In this document: positions 1-5,555 of the stretch, piece after piece
Position numbering within the stretch: position 1 is the stretch's first letter
Layout: each line of letters starts with the position of its first letter
Made by a program: the position numbers and the translations under genes
Notes under the pieces: model-generated
What the model was told of the DNA's origin: nothing
What the model saw: the letters and a program-made list of their open reading frames with translations, nothing else
Databases searched by the model: none
Assembly (NCBI GenBank): GCA_030592525.1
Contig: JAUVIW010000045.1
Location: forward strand, 1 to 7,696
Length of the DNA: 7,696 bases
Direction: 5' to 3'
From: an archaeon
Lineage (GTDB): Archaea; B1Sed10-29; WALL01

Positions 1-286
1 AATCATACCCGTCCATGAACGCGATGAGCATTTCGAGCTCTACCCATTCCTGCTCTGGAACGAGCAGCATTCCTCTGAAGGCGGGCTGTTTTTGTGTGGC
101 TCTTTGAAGCCTTTTGACATCCTTCCTCACCTTGCGCAGCATTGCCTTGCTCTTCTTCTCGTCATACGTGTGCACCATTCTTATTGCCTTGGCGCAGTCC
201 TGCACTATCCCTCTTGATAGAGGCATGAGCTTTTCCTTGTCCGTCTGTATCTTCGTCAGTTCTTTTCCTGCTTTTTTGATGTCCAT
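1..286 (-). CDS. Translin-family protein, N-terminal part (runs off left edge)
   Basis: The ATG is at 286-284, 9 nt after the aCPSF1 stop codon, and 95 codons are visible before the window edge, so the C-terminus is missing. The visible protein is helical and rich in Lys and Arg. Residues about 18-41 (LMPLSRGIVQDCAKAIRMVH) match the translin pattern of a Ser-Arg pair followed by an Ala-Ile...Val-His helix. Residues 79-93 (QEWVELEMLIAFMDG) match the family's Gln-Glu-x-Val-Glu-(A/L) segment. Known of the family: translins are all-alpha proteins that oligomerise and bind single-stranded RNA or DNA; with TRAX they form the C3PO RNase, and archaeal homologues are short. Inferred: an RNA-binding or RNA-processing partner, consistent with tight coupling to the RNase aCPSF1. 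A Shine-Dalgarno TGAGG (298-294) overlaps the aCPSF1 stop codon with a 7-nt spacer, so translation is probably coupled. Family call fairly likely; function inferred. Confidence 0.72.
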   Translation of the reverse strand, partial: MDIKKAGKELTKIQTDKEKLMPLSRGIVQDCAKAIRMVHTYDEKKSKAMLRKVRKDVKRLQRATQKQPAFRGMLLVPEQEWVELEMLIAFMDGYD

Positions 287-293
287 GTTATTG

Positions 294-298
294 CCTCA
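294..298 (-). promoter_or_regulatory. Ribosome binding site of translin gene overlapping aCPSF1 stop
   Basis: TGAGG on the minus strand combines the aCPSF1 stop codon TGA (298-296) with a GAGG Shine-Dalgarno core (297-294), 7 nt before the ATG at 286. It supports that start and suggests termination-reinitiation coupling. Confidence 0.6.
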
Positions 299-2206
299 TT
301 TCAGCCTTATTGAGTCGAGTATCCTTGGCGCCGTTGCTTCTACGCGGAAATTATTGCTGAGTGTCTTGCTTAGTGACAGGCAGCTTCTTTCGTCCCCGTG
401 CACGCAAATGGCTCGCTCGGGCTTGGGCATCAGCTTTTTGTAGAACCCGACTAGCTGGTTCCTGTCTGAGTGCCCTGAGAACCCCTCGATCGTCTCGATG
501 TCGAGGTTGATTTCGATTTCTTTGGTCCTGCCGCCGATGTGGAGGGGCATCCTTCTTGATGAGTGGTTCCTGCGCAGCCCGATGTTCTGCACTTTTTTGC
601 CGAGGCTTCCTTCTCCTTGGTAGCCAACAAAGATTATCGAGTTCTTTTTGTTCTCGCACATCTGCTTGAAGTATTCTAGTGACGGCCCGCCTGTCATCAT
701 TCCCGACGGTGACAAAATAACGCTTGCCTTCTCTTCTGCAACCTCATCCCTTCGCGTCTTGTCAACCTCAATGAATATTTCCGAGTCGAACGGCGAGTTG
801 TTGTGCAGCACCCTTTTCTTGACATTCCTTCTGAGGAACTCAGGATACGCTGTGTGTATCGCGCTGGCCTCACGCGTCATCCCGTCAACGTATATTGGCA
901 CGTCCCATCCGTTGCGTTTCGCGTATTCCTCGAGCACGAGCATGACTTCTTGCGCCCTTCCAATCGCAAACACTGGAATCAATACTGACCCGCCCTTGTC
1001 CGTTGTCCTTTGTATTGTCTGTATGAGCTTCTTGTCGCTGACATATCTTGGCGGCTGCGTGTCGTTCGGCGACCCGTACGTGCTCTCCATTATGAGCGTC
1101 TCTATCCGCGGGTACTTTGTGTGCACTGGGTCGAACAGCTTCGTGTACCCGAACTTGAAGTCCCCTGTGAAGAGCAGGTTGTGTGCCCCTTGCCCGATGT
1201 GCAGGTGCGCGCTTGATGACCCGAGTATGTGCCCGGCATTGTGCAGGGTCAGCCTCGCGTCCGGGGCGATGTCGGTGACTTCGCCGAAGTCCCGTGGTAT
1301 GCAGTGCTTGACCACTTGCTTGATTTCCTTTTGCCCGTATGGTGGGTCCCTTCCTTCTTTCCTTGTCACGTCAATGTAGTCCAGCGCGAGCATTGTCATC
1401 AGGTCGCGTGTGGGTGCCGTGCAGTAAACAGGCCCTTTGTACCCGAACTTGAACAGGTACGGCAAAAACCCGGAGTGGTCGAGGTGTGCGTGCGAGATAA
1501 TTACGGCGTCCAGGTCATCGAGCGTCCACGTGATGCTGTCCAGCAGCGGGTACGGCCTTTCCCTGCTTGCGACGTTAACACCACAATCAAGCATTATCTT
1601 TGATTCCGGTGTTTCGATGATGTAGCATGACCTGCCCACTTCCCTGGCGCCGCCGAGCGGCGTGAGCCTTACCCAGTCTGTTGGCTTGATTGGGGACCGG
1701 TATATTCTTGTGCCCACTTCTTTGAGTATTTTCATCCTGTCCTTGCTTTCCTTGAGCAGGTTGTACCTGATGCCTTTCATGACCTTGCTCGGCTTCGATG
1801 GTGTCCTGAGTATGTCGGGGTACCACCCGGTCTGCGTGGTAATCGCCTTGAGCGTTGACCCGTGTTTGCCTATCACTAATCCCGGCTTTTTTGCCTCGAT
1901 AACGACCTCGTTGAAGTCGCCGTTGAACTTGATGCTTTCTATGCCGGCGTCTTCGGGCACGAGCTTTTCCACTATTTCCTTGGCTTTTTCCGGGTCCATG
2001 AGTGACCCTGGGTCGCTCCTTGCGTGCACTCGTTTCTTGAGCTTTGTGGCCAGGTTTTTCACCAGGGTATCGCTCTCGAGGAACAGCTTGATGTTCTTCG
2101 TGTAAATAATCACGTCAGAAGCTTGCAGCTGTACTTTTGTTACCATCGCGTCTGCTGGCACGCTCTCCTGTATCAATTTCTCAAGCTCTTTCAGGAAGTC
2201 AGTCAT
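296..2206 (-). CDS. aCPSF1: aCPSF1/FttA: archaeal KH-beta-CASP ribonuclease, transcription termination factor
   Basis: The protein is 636 aa, the usual full length for the family. Two N-terminal KH-type domains come first; the second carries GKHG at residues 113-116. A metallo-beta-lactamase fold follows, with HAHLDH at 239-244, the metal-binding His of AGHILGSSS at 326 and the Asp of TGDFKFG at 349. The beta-CASP insert has motif A Glu in MESTYG (374), the SPSGMMTGGP segment near 499, motif B His in GFSGHSD (579) and motif C His in CVHGD (603). All catalytic residues are present. Known of the family: it is a dimeric endonuclease and 5'-3' exonuclease that cuts nascent RNA at U-rich sites and drives transcription termination. 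The start is the ATG at 2206: GGTGA lies 5 nt upstream and the length then matches the family. A GTG nine bases earlier is part of that Shine-Dalgarno site. It follows psmB by 55 bp with no visible promoter, an arrangement known in other archaea, so it is probably co-transcribed. Confidence 0.97.
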   Translation of the reverse strand: MTDFLKELEKLIQESVPADAMVTKVQLQASDVIIYTKNIKLFLESDTLVKNLATKLKKRVHARSDPGSLMDPEKAKEIVEKLVPEDAGIESIKFNGDFNEVVIEAKKPGLVIGKHGSTLKAITTQTGWYPDILRTPSKPSKVMKGIRYNLLKESKDRMKILKEVGTRIYRSPIKPTDWVRLTPLGGAREVGRSCYIIETPESKIMLDCGVNVASRERPYPLLDSITWTLDDLDAVIISHAHLDHSGFLPYLFKFGYKGPVYCTAPTRDLMTMLALDYIDVTRKEGRDPPYGQKEIKQVVKHCIPRDFGEVTDIAPDARLTLHNAGHILGSSSAHLHIGQGAHNLLFTGDFKFGYTKLFDPVHTKYPRIETLIMESTYGSPNDTQPPRYVSDKKLIQTIQRTTDKGGSVLIPVFAIGRAQEVMLVLEEYAKRNGWDVPIYVDGMTREASAIHTAYPEFLRRNVKKRVLHNNSPFDSEIFIEVDKTRRDEVAEEKASVILSPSGMMTGGPSLEYFKQMCENKKNSIIFVGYQGEGSLGKKVQNIGLRRNHSSRRMPLHIGGRTKEIEINLDIETIEGFSGHSDRNQLVGFYKKLMPKPERAICVHGDERSCLSLSKTLSNNFRVEATAPRILDSIRLK

Positions 2207-2211
2207 AAAAC

Positions 2212-2216
2212 TCACC
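2212..2216 (-). promoter_or_regulatory. Ribosome binding site deciding the aCPSF1 start
   Basis: GGTGA on the minus strand lies 5 nt before the ATG at 2206. Its internal GTG (2215-2213) is in frame with the gene and looks like an alternative start three codons upstream, but that GTG would then have no ribosome binding site of its own. Confidence 0.75.
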
Positions 2217-2261
2217 GTGAAGAAGCAACTTCCGTTATTTGGCTGGTAGTCGCTCGATTTT

Positions 2262-2873
2262 TCACTTCAGGTACTCTGCTGGGTCAATTTTCAGGTACCC
2301 GTCTCTTGTGATTGTTACTATGTTCATCCCGTTCCCGGAGAACGAGTCGCGCTCCATTGCTGCCCTGAGCGCGTGCACTGCAATCCTTACATTGTCCTCG
2401 AGTTTCTTGTTTTTGGAGTACTTGTCCTCGATAACTCCGTATGCAAATGGTGACCCGCTGCCTGTGGCAACTGCGTTCTCTTCGAGCGCGCTTCCAAGGG
2501 CATCCAATGAGTATAGCTTTGGCCCGTTGGTGTCGTACCCGCCGACGAGCAGCTGTACGTAGTATGGGAAGTACCTGTTCCCGTGGAGTATGTTTGCGAG
2601 CAGTGAGACGGCCGAATCAACTTTCATCGGGTTCCCTCGCTCAATTTGCCATAGGCTTGTCTCGACTTGCATGATGCGGGTGAGCTTCTGTGCATCTGCA
2701 ACACCTCCGGCTGTGGTCATGCCAAGGTGTTCCTGTATGCGGAATATCTTTTCAACGTCCTTGTTTGCGATGAGGTTGCCCATCGTGGCGCGTGTTTCCG
2801 CGGCTAGGACTATTCCGTCCTTGCACTTGAGGCCTATTGTGGTAGTGCCTTTCTTAAACTCAGCTTTGTCCAT
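2262..2873 (-). CDS. psmB: Proteasome beta subunit (20S core, catalytic)
   Basis: The precursor is 203 aa. A 9-residue propeptide ends in Gly, followed by the Thr triplet at 10-12; Thr10 becomes the N-terminal nucleophile Thr1 after self-cleavage. In mature numbering Glu17 (AAETRAT), Lys33 (VEKIF), Ser129 (TGSGSPF) and the Asp166/Ser169 region (ERDSFSG) are in place, so the enzyme should be active. Glu rather than Asp at position 17 is also my recollection of the Thermoplasma subunit, so I do not treat it as a defect. Known of the family: beta rings stack between alpha rings to form the cytoplasmic 20S protease that degrades unfolded or tagged proteins fed by an ATPase. The alpha subunit gene is not in this window. 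The ATG at 2873 has AGGTGA 7 nt upstream and a TATA box about 50 nt upstream. It is the likely first gene of a psmB-aCPSF1-translin operon. Confidence 0.97.
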   Translation of the reverse strand: MDKAEFKKGTTTIGLKCKDGIVLAAETRATMGNLIANKDVEKIFRIQEHLGMTTAGGVADAQKLTRIMQVETSLWQIERGNPMKVDSAVSLLANILHGNRYFPYYVQLLVGGYDTNGPKLYSLDALGSALEENAVATGSGSPFAYGVIEDKYSKNKKLEDNVRIAVHALRAAMERDSFSGNGMNIVTITRDGYLKIDPAEYLK

Positions 2874-2880
2874 GCTTAAT

Positions 2881-2886
2881 TCACCT
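2881..2886 (-). promoter_or_regulatory. Ribosome binding site of psmB
   Basis: AGGTGA on the minus strand lies 7 nt before the ATG at 2873 and matches the archaeal anti-Shine-Dalgarno consensus. With the upstream TATA box it supports a leadered mRNA with a 5' UTR of about 23 nt. Confidence 0.7.
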
Positions 2887-2914
2887 AGAACCAGATGATT
2901 ATGTTATCCCCTTG

Positions 2915-2930
2915 AGGTATTTAAATACCT
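2915..2930 (-). promoter_or_regulatory. psmB promoter TATA box within a 16-bp perfect palindrome
   Basis: AGGTATTTAAATACCT is identical on both strands. Its centre holds a strong archaeal TATA element, about 50 nt before the psmB ATG. A start of transcription about 26 nt downstream would fall near 2896. The minus strand just before it is purine-rich (GGGAAA followed by AGG), as expected for a BRE bound by TFB, which orients it toward psmB. The full palindrome is longer than a TATA box needs and could also be an operator for a dimeric regulator; that part is inference. Confidence 0.65.
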
Positions 2931-2948
2931 TTTCCCTGCCTTTTTAAT

Positions 2949-3629
2949 TCAGGCTGTTTTCTGCGGGTTATCATACTTTTCAACGAACTCAACCTTGTGG
3001 CTTTTGAACCGCCTTCCCATCTCATTGATGAAGTATGCTTTTGCCCTGGCGTATTCCTTGCTCGTGAGCACGCTTGGCTTGGGCGTGATTGTGACTTGCT
3101 TGTCCTTTATGCCGATGGTGACGTCCCCGTCGATGAAGAACTCGTTTGCGAGCGCCTTGATTTTTTCATTCTCTTCCTTGACAATTCCCTTTATCGTGAT
3201 GTCAAAGTCCAGTGTCTTCCCGGCGAGCTCGTGGTTGAAGTCCACGCGCACCCTTCCGCCTGAAACGCTTTGTACTCTTGCCGGCAAATTGTCGAGAGTG
3301 ACGATCATTCCTGGCACGGGGTTTATCTCGTTCTTCTTGAACACGTTTATCGGGACGATTTTGATGAGCTTGGGGTCTCTTTTTCCGTACCCTTTCTCGG
3401 GCGGTATGGTGACGCTTTTTGTTTCTCCTTCCTTCATTCCCATTAGGGCTTCGTCAAATCCCTTGACTACGTCGCCGTCACCTACGCTGATAACAAGCGG
3501 CGTGTATCTCCTCTGGGGGTTGAACGCCCCTTCCTTTTTCGCTATGTCCGCTATGCTGGTATCAAAGACTTGGCTGTTCAATCGGCCAACATAGTCAACG
3601 CGTACGAAGTCGTGTTTCTCTACAGGCAT
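2949..3629 (-). CDS. FKBP-type peptidyl-prolyl isomerase, long SlyD-like form
   Basis: The protein is 226 aa, cytoplasmic, with no signal peptide. Residues about 6-90 form the first part of the FKBP fold (VRVDYVGRL, QVFDTS, and VVKGFDEALMGMKEGE with the Val-x-Gly-Phe-x-x-Ala-x-x-Gly-Met pattern, then EKGYGKRDP). Residues about 91-125 are the insert-in-flap chaperone domain of SlyD-type enzymes. FNHELAGKTLDFDI at 131-144 is the hallmark returning strand. Residues about 151-226 are a charged C-terminal extension typical of long archaeal FKBPs; there is no His-rich metal tail as in bacterial SlyD. Known of the family: cis-trans isomerisation of Xaa-Pro bonds plus holdase activity on unfolded chains. 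Start: ATG at 3629 with GGGGGTG 7 nt upstream. It is divergent from the 3723 gene and upstream of psmB in the same direction, but psmB has its own promoter. Family call is secure; client proteins are unknown. Confidence 0.95.
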   Translation of the reverse strand: MPVEKHDFVRVDYVGRLNSQVFDTSIADIAKKEGAFNPQRRYTPLVISVGDGDVVKGFDEALMGMKEGETKSVTIPPEKGYGKRDPKLIKIVPINVFKKNEINPVPGMIVTLDNLPARVQSVSGGRVRVDFNHELAGKTLDFDITIKGIVKEENEKIKALANEFFIDGDVTIGIKDKQVTITPKPSVLTSKEYARAKAYFINEMGRRFKSHKVEFVEKYDNPQKTA

Positions 3630-3636
3630 TAAATAA

Positions 3637-3643
3637 CACCCCC
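3637..3643 (-). promoter_or_regulatory. Ribosome binding site of the FKBP gene
   Basis: GGGGGTG on the minus strand lies 7 nt before the ATG at 3629. It is a slightly atypical match to GGAGGTG but well placed. Confidence 0.55.
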
Positions 3644-3671
3644 TGGGTTTCGGCTATTCTGAGCACCAACC

Positions 3672-3679
3672 TATTTAAA
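3672..3679. promoter_or_regulatory. Shared TATA-like element between divergent genes
   Basis: TATTTAAA reads as a TATA box on the plus strand and as TTTAAATA on the minus strand. Its centre is about 47 nt from both the FKBP ATG (3629) and the ATG at 3723. Initiation about 26 nt away in each direction would give two mRNAs with leaders of about 20 nt, each including its ribosome binding site. No clear BRE is visible on either side, and no other TATA candidate stands out in the 93-bp gap. Confidence 0.5.
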
Positions 3680-3711
3680 GCTATTGCATCCCAATACGTA
3701 CGCCTTTTTCT

Positions 3712-3717
3712 GGGGTG
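3712..3717 (+). promoter_or_regulatory. Ribosome binding site deciding the start of the 3723 gene
   Basis: GGGGTG lies 5 nt before the ATG at 3723. It favours this ATG over the in-frame TTG at 3684, which would sit upstream of the predicted transcription start and add 13 residues ahead of the basic-hydrophobic N-terminus. Confidence 0.6.
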
Positions 3718-3722
3718 TATCC

Positions 3723-4790
3723 ATGGTCAGCAGAAACCAGCTTATAATCGTAACCGCTATCGTATTCCTGGGCCTAATGGGGCCCATATCCTTCTTTTTC
3801 CAGCCCGGCACTGGTGAGGCTGCGCCTCTTGATGCCCCTGAGCTGCCTTCAGCTCCCACTGGCTACCTGACTCCGATGAGCACCTTGTCCGGGACATCCC
3901 CTGCCGTAGTCGAGTTCAAGGAGCCGCGCTTGTCCGCTTCTGCGTTCTCTGACTTTGCTAACCTGGCGTCAATCAGGGAAACTGTCCTCGCAATCCCTGG
4001 CGTGAAAAACGCTTCCATCACAAAGGAGGAGAACCCTGGCGAGGAGGGCCTTTACCTCATTTCCTTCAATGTCGAGCTAAACCATGGTTCTGACGGCATG
4101 CAGGCAATGTACCTCATTTCCCGCCGCGTGGAATCCATCACGTTCAGCGAGTTCTCGCAGCTTGCCACAATCATTTTGCCGCCAACAATCACCTTAACCT
4201 CGATTTCCGGCGGTGAGGAGGAGCTTTCAACCGCTAATGCCGCTGTAACCGCATTGGTGTTTCCTTACGCCAAAGTGGCCGAGGAGTATGAGTTCCAGAT
4301 AAGCACAAAGGAGTCCGGCGCTGTGAAGCAGGTCATCGCACTGATGCGCTCTTCGCCCCCGGATTACCCAATCACAACTGAGGACTTCAATGCCACTGTC
4401 ACCGTGGACTCCGTGAATGGCTACGGCCTCGAGGCATCCGTTCCTTCAGGCATCGATGTGAACAGCACCGAGCTTTCCGATGCACTCAATGCCCAGGCAT
4501 TCTATTCTCCCCCATCGGCAAACGGCTCAACCGGCTTCCTTCAGATAATGTCTGAGTCCCGTGTCAACCAGTCCCTTGTCCCGGGAACAGTTATCACTGA
4601 GTTCTCTCTTGCTGATGTCATCCCCCCTGTGTCGGTGGGCGGCTATTCCACGAGTGAATTTGCCATCCTGTCCCGCCGCAAGATGCCTGCAACAGCTGAG
4701 CCGGGTGACTCTGTTGACTCCATCATAACCCTGAACATCCTGTTCGGAGAAGTCGATTCTGTGAACGTTGTCGCGAAGTCACTGCAGTGA
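3723..4790 (+). CDS. Membrane-anchored extracytoplasmic protein of unknown function
   Basis: I do not recognise this family. The 355-aa product starts with a short basic head (MVSRNQ), then one hydrophobic segment at about 6-26 that should act as an uncleaved signal anchor or signal peptide. A Pro-, Ser- and Thr-rich linker follows (about 27-65), then a region of about 290 aa outside the membrane with mixed alpha/beta character. It contains five Asn-x-Ser/Thr sequons (Asn 96, 223, 247, 267, 282) and no Cys, consistent with an N-glycosylated surface protein. Residues 89-96 (AIPGVKNA) followed by a beta-rich stretch recall a small alpha/beta repeat, but I assign no fold. Serine is mostly TCC and arginine CGC, unlike the minus-strand neighbours. 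It diverges from the FKBP gene, probably sharing one TATA element, and its last 12 bases overlap the end of NAC. A real gene is well supported; function is unknown. Confidence 0.85.
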   Translation: MVSRNQLIIVTAIVFLGLMGPISFFFQPGTGEAAPLDAPELPSAPTGYLTPMSTLSGTSPAVVEFKEPRLSASAFSDFANLASIRETVLAIPGVKNASITKEENPGEEGLYLISFNVELNHGSDGMQAMYLISRRVESITFSEFSQLATIILPPTITLTSISGGEEELSTANAAVTALVFPYAKVAEEYEFQISTKESGAVKQVIALMRSSPPDYPITTEDFNATVTVDSVNGYGLEASVPSGIDVNSTELSDALNAQAFYSPPSANGSTGFLQIMSESRVNQSLVPGTVITEFSLADVIPPVSVGGYSTSEFAILSRRKMPATAEPGDSVDSIITLNILFGEVDSVNVVAKSLQ

Positions 4791-4791
4791 C
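4778..4791. repeat. 14-bp perfect palindrome at overlapping convergent stop codons
   Basis: GTCACTGCAGTGAC is identical on both strands. The inner 12 bases are exactly the overlap between the plus-strand gene (stop 4788-4790) and NAC (stop 4781-4779). Both genes therefore end TCA CTG CAG TGA, Ser-Leu-Gln-stop. In RNA from either strand it could fold as a 5-bp stem with a TGCA loop. No T-tract follows on either strand, so it is not an obvious intrinsic terminator. Confidence 0.9.
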
Positions 4792-5105
4792 ACTATTGCT
4801 TCCGCGATATCCCCATTGGTCTTTTCAAGCGCAGCCTTGGCTTCCTCAGGCGTTTTGCCCGTGTTCTCAGCCACCATAGCCACGTCCTCCTCAGTGAACG
4901 CTTCCTTCCCTTCCTCTCTCGCGTCCCCGACAACCTGATAGGTCTTGACGCCCTGCATGGTAATCTCAACAACCTGGGGGTTGTCAATAACCAGCTCCTT
5001 GTCCGCGAGGGTTATTCTGACCTGCGTTGCCTCTATCTCCTTCTGCGTTATGCCCATCTGGGCCATCATCTTTCCCATCTGCTTCGGGTTCATTCCTGGC
5101 ATCAT
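4779..5105 (-). CDS. nac: Nascent polypeptide-associated complex protein (archaeal NAC, alpha type)
   Basis: The protein is 108 aa, normal for archaeal NAC. It opens with MMPGMNPKQMGKMMAQMGI, the Met-rich N-terminus typical of the family. Residues about 20-62 form the NAC beta-barrel (IEATQVRITL, LVIDNPQVVEITMQG, TYQVVG). Residues about 70-108 form a UBA domain (FTEEDVAMVAENTGKTPEEA, ending NGDIAEAIVSLQ). Known of the family: archaeal NAC forms a homodimer that binds ribosomes near the exit tunnel and contacts emerging chains. The start is the ATG at 5105, with GAGGTGA 5 nt upstream; the GTG at 5114 lies within that site and would add three residues absent from the usual family N-terminus. 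The ribosome binding site contains the stop codon of the upstream gene, so translation of the two is probably coupled. Its 3' end overlaps a convergent gene by 12 bp. Confidence 0.95.
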   Translation of the reverse strand: MMPGMNPKQMGKMMAQMGITQKEIEATQVRITLADKELVIDNPQVVEITMQGVKTYQVVGDAREEGKEAFTEEDVAMVAENTGKTPEEAKAALEKTNGDIAEAIVSLQ

Positions 5106-5110
5106 CCTTC

Positions 5111-5117
5111 TCACCTC
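5111..5117 (-). promoter_or_regulatory. NAC ribosome binding site fused with the upstream stop codon
   Basis: GAGGTGA on the minus strand ends with the TGA stop (5113-5111) of the upstream gene, whose last codons are AAG AGG TGA. The ATG of NAC follows 5 nt later. A ribosome terminating here sits directly on the next initiation site. Confidence 0.75.
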
Positions 5118-5512
5118 TTTGTGTGCACGGTTATCCCTGTGATCCTGCCTTGTTCACCGCGCTCGAACTTGATTTCTACATTATCAGGGCCGGCTCCGAA
5201 GAGCTTTGCGGCGTCCTTCTCAAAAGCATCCGCGTTCTTTTCCCTCACCTGCTTAACCACTTCATTAATGATTTGGTTCCGTGTGATGTGGCTGATTCTC
5301 AGGACCGGGACCTCGTTTTCAAGCCGGTGTGGCACGGCAATCGTCTCATTCCTTTCAGGCATTACCTTTGTTACGCTTCTGCCTATCGGCTCCCTGTTTA
5401 TCATTTCCTTTAGCCGCTTGGTTTTCATTCCCGTGACTTCTATGTTATGCTTTTTCACGAGCTCGTGTATCCTGGGGTGCTGGAGCATTTTAACCCTGTT
5501 TAGTTCTGGCAT
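5111..5512 (-). CDS. Basic 133-aa protein of unknown function, coupled to NAC
   Basis: I do not recognise this family. The product is soluble, 133 aa, rich in Lys, Arg, Glu and Asn, with no Cys, signal or membrane segment. Residues about 13-38 (HPRIHELVKKHNIEVTGMK...) look like a small helix-turn-helix or SAP-like helical hairpin, but the match is too loose to name. Residues 41-60 are rich in turns. About 70-104 is a long amphipathic helix, and 110-131 reads as a beta-hairpin (NVEIKFERGE, GRITGITVHT). The basic N-terminus suggests RNA or ribosome contact; that is inference. The start is the ATG at 5512 with AGGTGA 5 nt upstream; the GTG at 5521 is inside that Shine-Dalgarno site. It is first in a two-gene operon with NAC. 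In some other archaea the gene before NAC encodes a PUA-domain protein; this one does not look like PUA. Confidence 0.87.
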   Translation of the reverse strand: MPELNRVKMLQHPRIHELVKKHNIEVTGMKTKRLKEMINREPIGRSVTKVMPERNETIAVPHRLENEVPVLRISHITRNQIINEVVKQVREKNADAFEKDAAKLFGAGPDNVEIKFERGEQGRITGITVHTKR

Positions 5513-5517
5513 TTTAC

Positions 5518-5523
5518 TCACCT
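5518..5523 (-). promoter_or_regulatory. Ribosome binding site deciding the start of the NAC-partner gene
   Basis: AGGTGA on the minus strand lies 5 nt before the ATG at 5512, the same spacing as for NAC and aCPSF1. The in-frame GTG at 5521-5519 lies within it and is rejected as the start. Confidence 0.7.
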
Positions 5524-5545
5524 ATCCAATGTTTATCCCTAATGC

Positions 5546-5555
5546 TTTTAATATT
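5546..5555. promoter_or_regulatory. Second shared TATA-like element in a divergent gap
   Basis: TTTTAATATT is the only strong A/T box in the 64-bp gap between the NAC-partner gene (ATG 5512, minus) and the plus-strand gene at 5577. Its centre is about 26 nt from the ATG at 5577, so that mRNA would be leaderless, and about 38 nt from the ATG at 5512, giving a leader of about 12 nt that starts next to AGGTGA. An in-frame stop TGA (5574-5576) directly before the ATG rules out a longer plus-strand protein. Confidence 0.45.

Noticed and set aside
648..1379. 243-codon open frame on the plus strand opposite aCPSF1
   Set aside because: It lies wholly antisense to catalytic aCPSF1 sequence, has low-complexity Ser/Cys/Leu composition typical of antisense frames, and has no ribosome binding site or domain.
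2222..2232. Possible hairpin GAAGCAACTTC in the psmB-aCPSF1 gap
   Set aside because: Only a 4-bp stem with a 3-nt loop and no T-tract after it. I see no terminator or separate promoter in this 55-bp gap.
2262..2873. Glu instead of Asp at mature position 17 of the proteasome beta subunit as a sign of inactivation
   Set aside because: I recall Glu at this position in the Thermoplasma beta subunit; Thr1, Lys33, Ser129 and the Asp166/Ser169 region are all present, so activity is expected.
3684..3722. TTG start adding 13 residues to the membrane-anchored protein
   Set aside because: No ribosome binding site precedes the TTG, it lies upstream of the predicted transcription start, and the ATG at 3723 has GGGGTG 5 nt upstream followed by a normal signal-anchor N-terminus.
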